NCBI GenBank assembly: GCA_013396995.1
Contig: VWZP01005834.1
Location: 558,001 to 622,000 of the forward strand
Source: Dicaeum eximium
Taxonomy: Eukaryota; Chordata; Aves; Passeriformes; Dicaeidae
DNA length: 64,000 nucleotides
Direction: 5' to 3'
The notes under the pieces were generated by a model. That model was not told the origin of the DNA. It did not search any database and was given only the letters and a program-made list of their open reading frames with translations. This document shows positions 12,492 to 25,500 of this stretch, piece after piece. Numbering within the stretch: the first letter of the stretch is position 1; each line of letters starts with the position of its first letter. The translations under genes and the position numbers were made by a program.

Positions 12492-12790
12492 GCTGGGCAG
12501 GCGGGGGCCGGCCGGGCAGGGCTCGCTGCTGCCGCCTCACCTGCGGGCGGGGGGGCCGCTGCACCGCTCGATGGGATTAGCCTCCTTCCTGCCGGAGGCA
12601 GCGGCAGGTGAATCACACTCGCAGGGGCTCCTGCGCAGCAGCAGAGAAAAGGCATTAGCGGCCGACACCATGGCGGGGGGGTTGGCACGACCCACCCCGC
12701 CCCCGCTCCGGGCGCTGCCTTTCCTGCCAGGGGGACGCGCTCCTGCCGCCCGCTCCCTGCCCCGCAGCGCTCCGCTCCCGGCGCGGCCAC

Positions 12791-12866
12791 GGCCCGGAGC
12801 TCGGCCCGAAGCTCGGCCCGGTACCGCAGCGTGGCACGGGCCCGGAGCTCGGCCCGGTACCTCAGC
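12791..12866 (+). repeat. GC-rich imperfect tandem repeat in the GYG2 promoter
   Basis: Units containing GGCCCGGAGCTCGGCCCG and CTCGGCCCGGTACC recur at 12791-12830 and 12838-12866. This is a degenerate minisatellite-like patch upstream of GYG2. Confidence 0.75.
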
Positions 12867-14145
12867 CCAGCCCCGCAGCCCGGCCCGGCCCCGCAGCTGC
12901 CCCGCGCCTGGCGCGGCTCCGGCGGCGGGGGCGGCGCTCCCGCCCCCGCCCCCTTGGCCGCCGCGCGGCTGCGCCCACCCCGGGATGGGAGAGACCCTCG
13001 CTCCCCTTCCTCCTGCTCCCTCCCGTCCCGCTCCGTCCCCTGTCCACACTCTGAGCGCCCTCCGGGTCTCAGGGGCTGCGACAAAGCCGCCCCACGGGGA
13101 CAGGTCTGTGCAGAAACCGAGAGGAAGGGACGCAGGTTGGGGAGACTCCGCCGCGCAGCGCCCTGGGGAAAACACCAACCTCTGCGATGGTGAAGGTGGC
13201 AGAGCGTGGAAAAAGGTCTCAGAGCATGAGCAGGGTGATTCCAGCCTGGCGTGTGGTCACCCAGATACACGGGATTCAACGTGAATGAAGGGAGTCTGCC
13301 CCTAACTCCCTGGGGCCATCGCATCCCCGACAGATACTTGCGGTCGGGTAACTTGTTACCTAGAGAAGCAAGTAGATGTTTTCAGTGTCAAGGAGCTTAT
13401 GCTATTCACAGGGCTGTAAATATTTGCACAAGTGCATAAATAAATGCACATTTAACTCGCACAGCGTGCTTTTGCCACTAGTTTAGAAGGCATGTAATTG
13501 TGATGTAATTCAGCCATACGATGTCTGTGCAAGGTAATTTTAGGCTGAAGTGGTTCAGTGGCTATTTTGTGTCAAAATGTGCTGTGAGCGTCAGTATCTA
13601 TGTAGCAGAGGTCAACAACTTTCAGATGGTGTGCCAGTAAAAAAAAAAAAATCCTGGTGTTATCACTCAACGATTTAAAACTTTATTTCCAACAATTAGC
13701 AAGAGATCTCTGTTGCCACTCCAAGCTGCAGCATTTGTTCTCTCACACACTGGAAGAATCCTAAAGGTCTACTGGAGAAGAGGGTGTCATTGCTCTGTTG
13801 TAATGGTGAAGCGTTTAAAGGAAGGACGGACATAAACATATAGGAAATGAGGTTTTATTTATTCCACAGAAACAAAATTCTCAGGGGTCTGTATTCACTA
13901 TTGGCTTATGTAGACAAGTCAACAAGACAACATGCTTATCAGTACCATGATTACTGTTGTAGATAATTTTACTGGCAGGGCTATTTCACCTGGGGGACTT
14001 AATGACTAAAAAAAGATTTTTCTTGATAACAAAAGTGATGTCTATATTTAAATTATAATCTGTTTTACTTGTGTGCCAGCAACTCTTTTTTACAGTATAG
14101 AATAGATTTTAAGTATCAGAGCCAGTAACATAAGCTGGAGTTCTG

Positions 14146-14170
14146 ATGTTCTAACAGCCAGTTAGAACAT
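14146..14170 (-). repeat. 10-bp-stem perfect hairpin
   Basis: On the minus strand ATGTTCTAAC and GTTAGAACAT pair perfectly around a 5-base loop. It lies in the XG 3' UTR/spacer. Confidence 0.8.
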
Positions 14171-14830
14171 TCCTTCCTTCCTTCCCCATCCAGATTTAAA
14201 TACACTATAGCTTCCCTACATAACCCTCAACTACCTGAAATAACAACAATAGAAATAGTTAAGACAATAATTATAAATTTGTTTTTATCATCAGCATCAC
14301 TCTAAAGAAAAAGGGAAATTAACACCTAGAAGTGTATCTGGACACTGGTATATTGATATATTGGGTATAGGCCGACAAATTAGACCAAAGAGCTTCAGAG
14401 GGTTAAACACTTGGGTAGTCAGGGTTTTATCCATTCAGATTAATGGGTTTTGCTCACATTCTCCATAATAAATCTGGTTTTGGTCTATAAATATCAACAC
14501 AAGTAATAAATTGTTTTGAAAACATTAAGAACAATTTTAAATAAATTGTCATGCTATAGCAAAACAAAAAATGTTGCACATAGATCCTTCTCTAGATACT
14601 TATTAAAATAAAAAAAATAAAAAGAGAGAAAAAAAGAATAGATAGCTAAGCTGTTTTGATTATTTCGGGGGATTTTTTTCTCTGTAATTTTTCATTCGTT
14701 TGAAGAATTTCCTTCTTTTCCCTAGTGGGACATTTTTGAACTTGCATATAGAAGGTATCAATCCTCATATGTCTCAGAAAGTAGCAAACAAAACAAACAA
14801 AACTTAGGTCATCTTAGATAAAACACACTG

Positions 14831-14836
14831 TTTATT
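14831..14836 (-). terminator. Candidate XG polyadenylation signal
   Basis: AATAAA on the minus strand, followed within 20 bases by a GT-rich GTGTGTTTTAT. It lies 1.7 kb after the XG stop. Other AATAAA copies further down are equally possible ends. Confidence 0.35.
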
Positions 14837-15867
14837 GAAAATTTTGAAGAGAAAGAAGCAAAATATATTTTTTCATGGTTGAACAAAGTTGTAACAGCAA
14901 AACACTTGTCATTTCATTAATCAAATCTTTGTCTGACAAAATGTATATCAATCTGATTTAACTAATAACATGGAAAATTAATATTTTAAAATAAATGTTA
15001 AATGTTTTTGAAAACCATATTAAAACTATTTTCTTATTCATAAGTTGAAAATGATAGCCAAAAAGGTGTTCATTTGTTTGTATGTTGTCAAGATATTTCT
15101 ATGTTTAAACTGGTGTACATTATAATTTCTTTCAGGATCAAAAAAAAAAAAAAGTGGTAATCCAAGCAAGCAGCTGATATCTATCCATTTAAAATATAAT
15201 TTAGATAAAAAATATTTTATTTTATGAAAAAGTATTTTTTTAGTATATGTCTTCCTCTCAGTGATGTAATAAACACAAAATCATATTCACCTCCATATAA
15301 ATGGAATTGTGGTAACAAAACCCGTGTTTTGCATGTAAAATGAAGATAAAACCACACCAATTTCCTTATGCTTTAAAAAGTTAGCTAAAATGGCTGTATT
15401 GCAGAATTATGTCAGTAAACTGCTCATTTTGCCATCTTTCATCTGTATTTGATTCACTTGCTGGTTCTTTGATGCAGTGAGCTGAATGAAGGCAGAGAGA
15501 CAGGAAAAGTGCCAGTTTTTGTGATAGGTTTGTCTGCATGAGAACATTGTCAGCACAGCAAGGTCAGTCAGGAATGAGGGAAAGTGAAACAGTCTAGCTA
15601 GAAAAACTGTGTCAACCACACCTCCTCATTGTGGCTTAGACTTTAGAAATTGAAGCATAACAAAGTCATTCTAAATGAAACAGAAAAAGCCTTGTACCCA
15701 TTTTTCCTTTTCAGAAGTTGCGATTAATGTGGGCTTTTTTTAAAAACCCGTCTTGCTAGATTAATGCCTTCAAAGGTTCCTAGAGCCAGGCCTAAGTTTT
15801 CAAGAAGAGAAATTAAACTTATGTAAAATTCTAGTTCCTGAGAAGAGCTAAATACCATTTCAGTAAT

Positions 15868-15896
15868 TAATCAATAAAATAAATAAATAAATAAAA
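15868..15896 (+). repeat. (AAAT)n microsatellite
   Basis: Repeated AAAT/AATA units in the XG 3' flank. Confidence 0.85.
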
Positions 15897-16540
15897 TTAG
15901 CATGCAATCCTCTCTGTTTTATTTTGAACAGTAGTTTGTCAATATACATAATCTTTTCAGTATGTTATAAAATTAAGAATTAATTTTCTAGCTATAGTCG
16001 CTTTCACTTTGCTAAAATTCAGTCACAAAGTAAAGGCATTCAGATTTTTAATCCTTTAGACAACTACAGATTTTCTTTAAATGTAGTAAACATTACAGAA
16101 ATATACTGGAGAAACCCCACAAGTGTGAAAGGAAATGGCAAACTCTTATTCCTATTCTATCAGAAGGACTGAGTTTTTTGGCTAATTTTGAAAACAGAAA
16201 AAGAAGTTATTTGGTGACTCAAATCCTCGCAAACCCGAACCCTTCGATTTTTAGCTTATATCAAACTTGATTTCTTTGTTGTTTACGATAACTTCTGAGT
16301 CAAAATCTGTATCCAACCTTTATGAATGCAGGTCAGAGAGTACAATCCCTGGATGTTTTAAGCATATCTTTGATGACATAAAGCTCAAGGTGCAAAAATG
16401 ACATCAGGTTAGAGAGAGCAGGACTGCAATGTCTCAAGAAAACGTTGGTTAGAGGAAGATTTTCTTCTGTCAGAATGGCAATGTAGAATGTCACCAACCA
16501 AAGGAGCCTGTGATCAGACAGCAACTCTTCTTTTAGTGGT

Positions 16541-16557
16541 TTACACTGTAGCCCCAC
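16541..16557 (-). CDS. XG: XG exon 8, end of coding region
   Basis: After a CATTTTTCAG acceptor this exon gives G-G-A-T-V-stop. The cytoplasmic tail after KKLCFKPR is therefore only five residues, much shorter than CD99's. The total coding length is an exact multiple of three. Confidence 0.75.
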
Positions 16558-19500
16558 CTGAAAAATGAAAATTGAACATTCAGTATTTCCACTGTGAGTG
16601 TTCTTTGCCAGCTTTTCTGAAGCAGGTCTGGGCCACCCAGGCTGGTTTCCACTCACAGAGCCACAGCTGTCAGGCACCTCTGTGGTGGCAGAGACAATTG
16701 TTTGTCAAATTCCCATCTACTTCAGCCCTAAATCAGTGGAAAACTGTTTGGGCCTTACCACGTGGTTTGAAACAAAGTTTCTTGTTCTTGTAAGCGGAGT
16801 AGGCTGCTATTGATCCAACAACCAATACGACAAAAGCAGTAATTACTGGAGATGTAACTCCAGCTATTAAACCCGAATCTGTGGAAAAAGAAAGAGAAGG
16901 GTTTGTTTTCAGAGACACTTAAATGGTTTGTCTTAACTATATTGTCTATTAAAGTGTGCCTTTACCAAATTATGAAAATAGTTTAGTGAAACTATAGAAT
17001 TAAGCAGATGAATAAAAATTGTGTTATATTACAGCTGATGTGCACAAATGATGTCTTAAAGCCTAATTTGTTATATGTGCTAGTTTATAAGGCTATAATT
17101 GTTTTAATATTTCATAAAGATCAGAAATCAATCATGGAATAATGTAAGTTATTTACTATACCTGTGTTCCCTCCATGATTGAAATGATGCTCCTCTCCTC
17201 CTGGAATAGAGGGTGAAGTTTCATCAGAGAAAGGTTTGTCATCCTGTTTTGAGAACTGAGTCTTTACCCAGCAAAGTGTGACATACAAAGGGCAAAAGGG
17301 GAGGCCCAACAAGACTGCAAGAGAGGAGCTCCCCTTCCACTCCTCACTGACGGCTGTGCTGGCCAGAGGAATAACCCTTCATGCTCTGACACTTCCTTTT
17401 TGGGGAAGAATGTTATCATCTAACAGGAGGACCATAGGTAATCAAGCTGATTTCACAGGGAGGCCAGTATACTCTATTTCTTCTCTACTGCCACACAATC
17501 AGATCATTTATCAGTAGTTTACATCAAGATTTTAGTATTGGTCCATCTATTTCAGCATGCCCCTCGCTTTTGGATGTTCCTTGCTGAATTCAAAGGGATA
17601 AAACCTGCAGGCTTCTGGAATATGCTGGAATGCTGGAAAATGTTTTGGAATACATTTCAAGTTCTAGCTTCAGGCTCAAAACCATGTTTTTTCATGAAGG
17701 ATAACTAACCTAAACAAAAATAGCAGTCTGGTCCCATACCTTCAGAGACAAACAGATTACCACTAAAGCAAAACCAGCTCAAATTTACAGGTGTTAGGAA
17801 CATGATGCAAGGCAAATGTTACCTGGTGGTAAAGGCTTTCCATCAAGGAGATCTGAGTCATCAAAACCTCCTGCAAGATAAAGATTCCAGTTGCAAAATT
17901 ATCTACAATGGTAACCCCTTCAGCTCCCTTGTCCACTCCTTTTGTAGTGTTCTTGGGAGAGGTGAGGGACCTTTGAAATCCCAGTCTCTACATGGTGAAT
18001 GGATCACGTCTTACACTGAACAGTCACCTACCAAAATTCACCTGAAAGCTGAAGTTAGGCACTGTTGGTGTCTATGTATTCTGTTTTGGGCACTTCTCTG
18101 TTGTGGGCTTGGGCTCTCAGTGACACAAATCCTTATATAACATGGACATCTTGACTCCCAGTGATCCCTGAAGCAGAGAGTCCTTTCCAGGAAAGACTCC
18201 AGAAGGACCTGTCCATGGCTCACCACCACAGCCATACCCAAAGTAAGTACAGGTACAGGGTGAAAGCCAGAATAGCTATGTCACATTTACTTAATTTAAG
18301 CAAGTGTCTGGAACCAAACTCAAAAGCAATACAGGCTGCTCAGCTGCTGTATACCCCAGGGCCATCTCAGATGCAAATCTCAAATTTATTTGAACACAGG
18401 CTTATCCCTGCCCTATGGCTAGATGTCAAATTTGAACCTTTGCCTAGTTCAGTGTATACACGCCCAAAATGAAAACACAAACAAGATTAAATGTTAGTCT
18501 CGTGCCACTTAAGAGGCAACGTCCCACATCTTGAACAAGCAGAAAAGCTTTATGGTATCAACACTCATATTTAGAAAAAGGCTTTCTCAACTCTGGGTCA
18601 GAAACAGTGACTAGAAAAGGGAGGTGTAGGGAAAGGGTGATAAAAGCTATTACTAGAGAAATAAGAGATTAAATTATTCAAAATGTCTGTTCTGAACAGC
18701 TGATAGCAGTACATTTTCTTAAGAGCAAGTAGTCTTACCAGCATTACTGTAACTTCCTGGGCGCGGTGGAAGAGGTGGGTATAAAGGTTTTCTTGAGATG
18801 TCACCTATTGATAATTAATATTGTTAGATGATTGAACAGGCAAAACTGGGAACTGTAAACAAAAACATTTGATACCTATTTCTAATTTGTCCTCCCATGA
18901 ATTAATAAAAGGACCTTGTCAGTAATTAAGAAGATTTAAGCACTATATCAACAAATAGCTTGCTACAAAACATGACTTGGAAGTGAACAGGGAATATTTT
19001 TGAAAGAAGAGAAGAATTCACAAAAAACATTGAGGGAAAATACTGTATGTATATCTGGAAAGTGCTAACATTGTTTAAAGCTGACAGCTGGGAGGCACAA
19101 TGTGTCACTGTGGGTGTCAGTGATGCAGTTATCCAGAGCCAACAGAGAAGCTGGTGTTCTAAGCTGGGCAGGAGGCAACAGGTTATCTCATTGCCATCAG
19201 CAGGTATTAATAAGGCCTGCAGATTAGTTTCATCTAACAGATGCTGAATTTATCTAATGCATAATGAATTTTCTGCTCTTGAACTGTGCAAAATGAACTC
19301 TGACTTCAGCTTTGCTCTTGTTTAGGACTTTGTGCTAGCATTTAGCCTTAATTTTTTGCCAAAAGATTAGAAAGAGATGCATTGGATAAAGCAGGAGATA
19401 ACTTTAACCTTATTATACCATGTATGAAGGTCAATTAAGAATCTGAACTGAAAATGGAAAAAGGAAATAAAAAACAATGGAAATACAATTTTCCATCCTT

Positions 19501-22500
19501 GTAATGAGAAGATTAGGTTTATATAAGATACTTAAGCTATTAATATCTATTAATAATAATAGATAATAACCTATCCTCTCATAACAGTACTCAATAAAAG
19601 CTTGCAGGAATGGAAGAGTTGTTATAGGAACAAATAAATGAAAATATAAACATAGTTATTAATAACAAAATTAGATTCAGCTTTGTAAAATGTGGACTAA
19701 TATATCATTCACACAAAGGCAGGAAGTGCCACAGAGGAAGGTGGAAATGGGAAAAAAAAATAAAAATGTGTCATTCTCTAAGACTGAAACATGAGCAAAC
19801 CAGACCACAGCAGCTGGTTCAGAGGTTCTGTGCAATTGGCTGAGAAGTAATTTTTCTTTTGTGTGGCTGTGACTGAAGGGGATTTTAGGCTTTGCAATAC
19901 TAATTGCATTTTGAGTAACTGCATTATTCAAGAACCTTTCTAGAGTACTTCACATCCTTAGTATATCTCTAATTACACTAAATAAAATCTGGTGTACAAA
20001 TTCCCAACCTTAAGGATTTCATATGTCTGCACAGCTCAGTACAGTGCTGTGAAATCTTCCGAGGTCAGCTCTGGGTGTTATGGGAATATCTGGAAGTTAA
20101 CAGCATGGTACAGCAGCTTGACTGCTTCAATTTAAGCTGTATTCACCAATGCTCATCTCTGAAACATTCCTTCCTGAATTTCTAATTTACCATCAGCAGA
20201 GCTACAAGAAGCTCAAACCTCTCCATCCAGTGTCACCTCTGATTCCCAGTCTTAGACAGGCTCATTTTTGGTAGCTGAAGAAACTACAGCCATCACCTTC
20301 TTCCAGCTTCTGTCAGAGGCCTCCACCCTGAGCCATCCCAACTGAATGGGCGAGGTTTGCCCTCCCCAGCCACGCCTGGGGGCTCTGCCATGGCACAGCA
20401 AGCCCCAGCCAACTTCAGTCCATGCAAGGTGGGGCAGCTGGAAGCTCCCAAAGGTACCTGGTGACCGAGCAGGTGCTGTCCCCCCCCTGCATGGTGGCCT
20501 CAGGCAGAAGGGCTGCATGTACATGAGTTCTGATAACTCTCATGACCTCCTGCAGTACTGAAATCTCTTTTTACAGATCAGGCACAGTTCAGGAAAAGAC
20601 TATGAAAGAAAAAAATCCCCTTGTGTTCAAGGAAACAAGGGAGTACTCACCCCCACCAAGAGCATCTCCTAAATGTAGATCATTGTCTAAAAATGAAAAG
20701 GAGGAAGATGTAGAAAAGTGAGTTACACACAATTCTTGAGAGAAATGAAATGTTATTTTCATTAGAACATGTACAACTGCATGTTTGACAAGCACCTTTT
20801 TCAAGTCAGTGCCACAAATTCAAATAACTTATCACACTTTTCTTGAAAACTCTATAATAGATTCTAACATTTTCCCACACACTAATTGACAAATAGCACA
20901 GTATTTTCTACTCAAAATACAAAGGTTTTTTCCTGTTTTAAATGATGTCAAAATAAATCTTACAGTTGAATCAAGATCAATACCTCTTTAATATACCTGC
21001 AAGTACAAAAATAAAATTAGCTATAATATATAACTATCCATTTTAAAAATATACTTAATTATTAGCATTTATGTCTGTGGTTAAAATTGGTATATGTATG
21101 CTTGGCTTAAATGTAATTTATTGAACAACAAAAACTGAATACCCATTTCAAGAACAAATACTAGGGAGCAATAAACCTACTTGGGGAGAGATTGAATCAA
21201 CTAATCTATGTAAGGGTCATGATGACCCCTTGCTTCAGGCAATCATATGTGCCTGTCTGAGGTTGGGAGACAGTCTGGTTTTATTTGCTTGAGCTATGAA
21301 AGTTTTTAGATAGAATTAAATGTCTGTATGCAAAAGCTACCCAGTAAATCAACAGGCTGTGACCATTGCCCAGCACCATACACTTGTCTGGCTGTACCTG
21401 GGGTGGAACCTTTCCATGCAAAAACAGTTTGTCCATGAGCTGCAGATGCGTAAAGAGGAACTCTGTTTCCAGCACGCAGGTGTGGATGTGAGTATGTGGG
21501 TGGTATTTTAAAGGTGTGTATGGAATGATGGTGAGTTCTGAAAGAAATACATTAGGTGGATGTTATAATTCCAAGAATCCCTTTCTTGATGCTTGTATGT
21601 GTGGAGTGGTACAGTGAATCGGAAGAAAAGGGATAGCAAAACCTATCTAAATTTTGGTAACAGTGCTTGCTGCCACAGACAATTAGATAGACCCTCAATT
21701 AAACAATTTTTTTTCATTATAGATTCAGAATGTGTCAAAATTCCTGAAACACAGGAAAATCACCATGCAGAAATCTGTTTTCTTGTGTTCTTTATACCTA
21801 GGAGGAGTGGGAAGCTGCTTTTGCTCAGTATCTAGTCTTATTTGGGTAACAACTCAGAAATGCTTTGATGTCACCAGGAAATCTTGCAGGAAAATAAACA
21901 AATTCATAATACACGACTTGGTTTGTTCTTGTCAGGTGTAGATCCTCCCTGTGTCTGCCCAGCAGAGAGTTGCATTTCAAAAATACCTTCACCTGTCAAA
22001 TGTTAACACTATAAGAAGCAATAAATTGAAAACTGAATTCAATTTATTGTTGAGATGAAGAATTCAGGTAAAATGCAAGTTCTGCTCCAGAGGGTTCATG
22101 TAGAGACTTGTTGCAAAAATGCTAAGATTGATGTGAATGAAATAAAAATTGAAATGCACATGTCTGTTGGGACCAGAAAAAACAGTAAAGTGTTAAAAGA
22201 ACAGACAATAAAGGTCAGTGTTCCCAGCAGTAAAACTGAAGAATGTGTTGTTTCTGTCAAAACCAGCAGGCCTGTGCTCCGATGGCAGCACAGATGACTT
22301 GTCAGCAGAGGAGAAGCAGAAAGGCATTCTAACACCAAAGTTTGCAGCATATCACTACTTTTCAGATTGTCCACCCAGAAAATAAGTGTGCACACAGCCT
22401 GTGTACTCCAAACAAGTGAAAAAAAGATATAGTGGGCAGCAACCTGACCAAGGGTTCAGAGACACTGGAGTAAAAAATATTATGAGGCAAAGGACCTCTC

Positions 22501-25500
22501 TATAATACCTGATTACTTCTAAAGGATAGAAAAGATCTCTGGATTCTACCTGTCATTTCTGATCAAGAAGAAGCAGGGAGACAGGATAAGAGCTCAGTAG
22601 CTGGCAAGCTTTGTCTCATGTTGCACATGATGCTCACCAGACCACCTAAGCACACACATCTTGGTGCTCATGAGCATGTGGGTGTGAGGATATGGCTGAA
22701 TTAAACAGGATGCAGGAACAATGTGAGTGGGTAAAAATCAACTTTGAGATTTTGTAAATAAACATCACCTTCCATTAAATTTTGTGATGAATTTTGCTAT
22801 ACTGGGGAGGTGCCTACAGGAGAGCTTCAACTCAGGCAGAGGACTCTGCCTGTAATTGGCCTCAGCTGAACAAAAATCTCAGAAAACCTCACTTCTGAAG
22901 GAGACACAGAGGAAATCCTGAAGTTAAGATGAAGAATTAAGCAGATGCTAGAACATACTTTTGGACCATCTTCCTGCACTTTCCAAATCCAATAATTGAT
23001 TTGTAAGACTGTGGGCTTGGGTTTTCTAGTAAGTTTTAATTGCTTTTTTAAAATTTCTGCAGTCCTCTGTAGCACTGAAGGAGACTCTGAAATAGTCTAG
23101 AAAACATGAAGTTCTTCCTGACCAGAAATTAGTGAAGTGGATTTGGTTAGGGCAGATATTTATCTGATGTTCATATCTCTAACAGATTTAGGAGTCCCTA
23201 AAAATAAAAATTCCTTTCACCGGACTGAGGCAGCTTGAGTGTAGATATTAGCACCCTAAGCTACCTTTAAACATGACCACAGATAAAATATTTTAGGGCA
23301 CAATTCAAATAACTTGAAATGTTTACATTAGGATGGGAACAAATCCACATTTAGTGCAATATTTTAAAATAGACAGGCACTTCTAATCTAGGCCAGACAC
23401 AAATTTTGTTTGCCAAATCAAGTGGGAAGGAAGAATGAAGCTATTAAAGCACACAATAGCTACTACTTTCACAAAATACTGCCCTGTTTATACAAAGAGG
23501 GAGCTAGAGAATTGTGTGCAAAATGTAACTTCTTTCATGGACCTAAAATCTTATTTCAAAGTTTGTCCAGAAAAAGACCTATAGTTGTTAGGGATTTTTT
23601 ATCCAGCATTTCCCAAGCATTTTGTTTGATAGACAGAAAGTTATTCCAGTGCAGTTTAAGTGAAAAAAAAATCTATGTTGTCATAAATTGTTCCATCACA
23701 AATGCAATTTTGTTCTTGTTTGGAATTTGTGTTTTTTCAATGTTAACAATTGTTCATTGGAATTCGTTGTTTGGCATTCTCAGGACTACAGCTCTCCACT
23801 GTTCAGAGCCCTTTTTTCCTTTCTGACACGTAGTTGTAGCAATCAATACTAGATCATATGAATCAAATACATGGTGAGAAGAAAGAATAGCCTCAACTTC
23901 ATTCTGATTCTTTTCGAACTCTGTTGTCAAGCATCATGAATAAATATACAAAAAGCAAAGATAATAGGGAAAAAAAGTAGAGGAACAGTTAGCCCATTTT
24001 AGCAACAGCTACCCATTGTTATTCTCCCCAGGGAGTTCAGAACAATCTAGAAAAGTGTGAAGAAGGTCTTCAGGAAATAAAATACTATCACTGGCCAGCA
24101 ATGGTTGAACACCTTACTGGGAGCAATAAAGACATGTATGTGGTAATTGGCAAAAGTGCACTTATTTTACTTTAAGAAGACAGCTGATATTCACACATTA
24201 TCTCAGCTAAAGCACAGCAGCAAATATGATAAAGAACCTCATGTGAAAGTTTCTTACATGTACAAAATCAGTTTTATGACCCATTATTTATTACTCACTG
24301 AACACAGGTCTTGTCGGTCTTCTGATCACTGTCGGCTTCCTGGTAATTATGTCTGGTGAACACAATGACACTCCAATAAACATTAACAGCTTCAACTTAA
24401 CAAAAGCAGGTATGTGCAAATGTAGAGAGCTGCTTTCAATAAATCTTTATAACAATAAATCTTTATAATAATAAATCACAGCAGACCCCAAAAATGAAGG
24501 AATATGTTTTCAAAGCTTTTTTTTTGGTTTGTTTGTTTTAAAGAAGATTTTCATTTCATGACAGAAACATTGAAATCTAATATTCTTCAGTTCTGTGTAT
24601 CTTTAATGTAAGTAGTAGCCACTTCATATTCTATTCCTCAAGGAAAAAGATTTAAGATTTATTATTAGACATAAATGCCATAGTAAAATAAGGATAGAAA
24701 ATTTACATACCAGGGGGATCAAGGGCATCAGCTAAATCAAAATCACCTTGACCTAGAAGGAATGTGACAGAAGACACTAAGTCAGCAGGCAGGCTTCCAT
24801 GACCTGAGGGCTCTGTACAGAGCCAGAACAGCAGTAAGAGGCAAAAGAAAGACCCATCCAAAGAGCAGCAGGCACAGAACAAGCTGTCAGCTGTCATCCC
24901 TGCACAGCACAGCCCTGAATGACTGTGAGAGATGGGCTCATTTAATCCAAGGAAGTTATTTGGTCAGGTAGGCCAAAGAGAAGCTGCTCTCTCGTGTTGC
25001 AATATTCAACTCCTGTGCAAACACCCCTTTGAAGAACACAGGTTGCCAGTTAGAGGGCACAGAACTATTGCCAGGAGACAGCTGAAAGTAACATTCAGCA
25101 TAGTACTTGTGAATCAAAATCATGGTTTTTTTAATTCTTACTGTAACATGGGCCATGAGTAAAAGATATTGTGTTTACCTAATTTAGTTTCCTCTGTAAA
25201 TTAAAAAATCTGAAAAGGGAAAATAATTCTTCCTGTTCTCTGCTAAGTGACATCTTTGAATGCCACAGCAGAGTAATTAGCATCTGTACTTTTGAAGTTG
25301 GCAGGCAAAGAAAACTGGAAAATATTTTAAATGCATAAACTGAAATAGATGACTTTGAACTAAATATAGTTATTCTTGTGAGTTTTACTTTCAACTCTAC
25401 AATCTGCCACTTTCCTTGTAATATACAGGCTTCATGAAACACATGTTTGCAGATTATGTATCCACTGGTTTTCATCCAGGGTGGTGCATCATCCTTGTGT

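Larger units (their letters stand above)
12360..13100. promoter_or_regulatory. CpG island around the GYG2 start codon (promoter)
   Basis: A very GC- and CpG-rich block surrounds GYG2 exon 1 and extends about 600 bp upstream of the ATG, in contrast to the AT-rich flanks. It holds GC boxes and a CCATGGCGG (YY1-like) site near 12668. No TATA box is evident, as is usual for a CpG-island promoter. The long open frames on both strands here are expected in GC-rich DNA and have no recognisable domain. Confidence 0.8.
13101..16540. other. XG 3' UTR and XG-GYG2 spacer
   Basis: The right part is continuous with the XG stop codon at 16541 and is most simply its long AT-rich 3' UTR. On the minus strand, AATAAA signals occur at 15918-15923, 14831-14836, 13854-13863 (two overlapping) and 13682-13687. 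The one at 14831 is followed by a GTGTGTTTTAT run, a typical downstream element, so it is a good candidate end. An (AAAT)n microsatellite lies at about 15868-15896. No further coding exon was seen. Confidence 0.5.
17201..24710. other. XG introns 2-5 (non-exon sequence)
   Basis: Outside exons 3, 4 and 5 this is mostly AT-rich unique-looking intron. A GC-rich patch of about 270 bp lies at 20255-20525. I found no extra D-L-x-D-A-L exon and no clear CR1 element. The open frames present are short and have no recognisable domain. Confidence 0.5.

Noticed and set aside
12239..13324. Long open frames on both strands (361, 264 and 213 codons)
   Set aside because: They lie in the GYG2 CpG island, where stop codons are rare in every frame. 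The predicted proteins are A/G/P/R-rich low complexity with no domain, and they overlap one another on opposite strands.
17162..17249. Longer XG exon 6 beginning at an earlier AG (adding DDKPFSDETSPSIP)
   Set aside because: Every earlier AG acceptor gives the wrong phase relative to exon 5 and introduces a stop or frameshift. The acceptor at 17201 keeps phase 1 and has a better pyrimidine tract.
23410..23826. 138-codon plus-strand open frame in XG intron 2
   Set aside because: AT-rich, antisense to the gene, no domain, and length within chance expectation for a 64-kb window.
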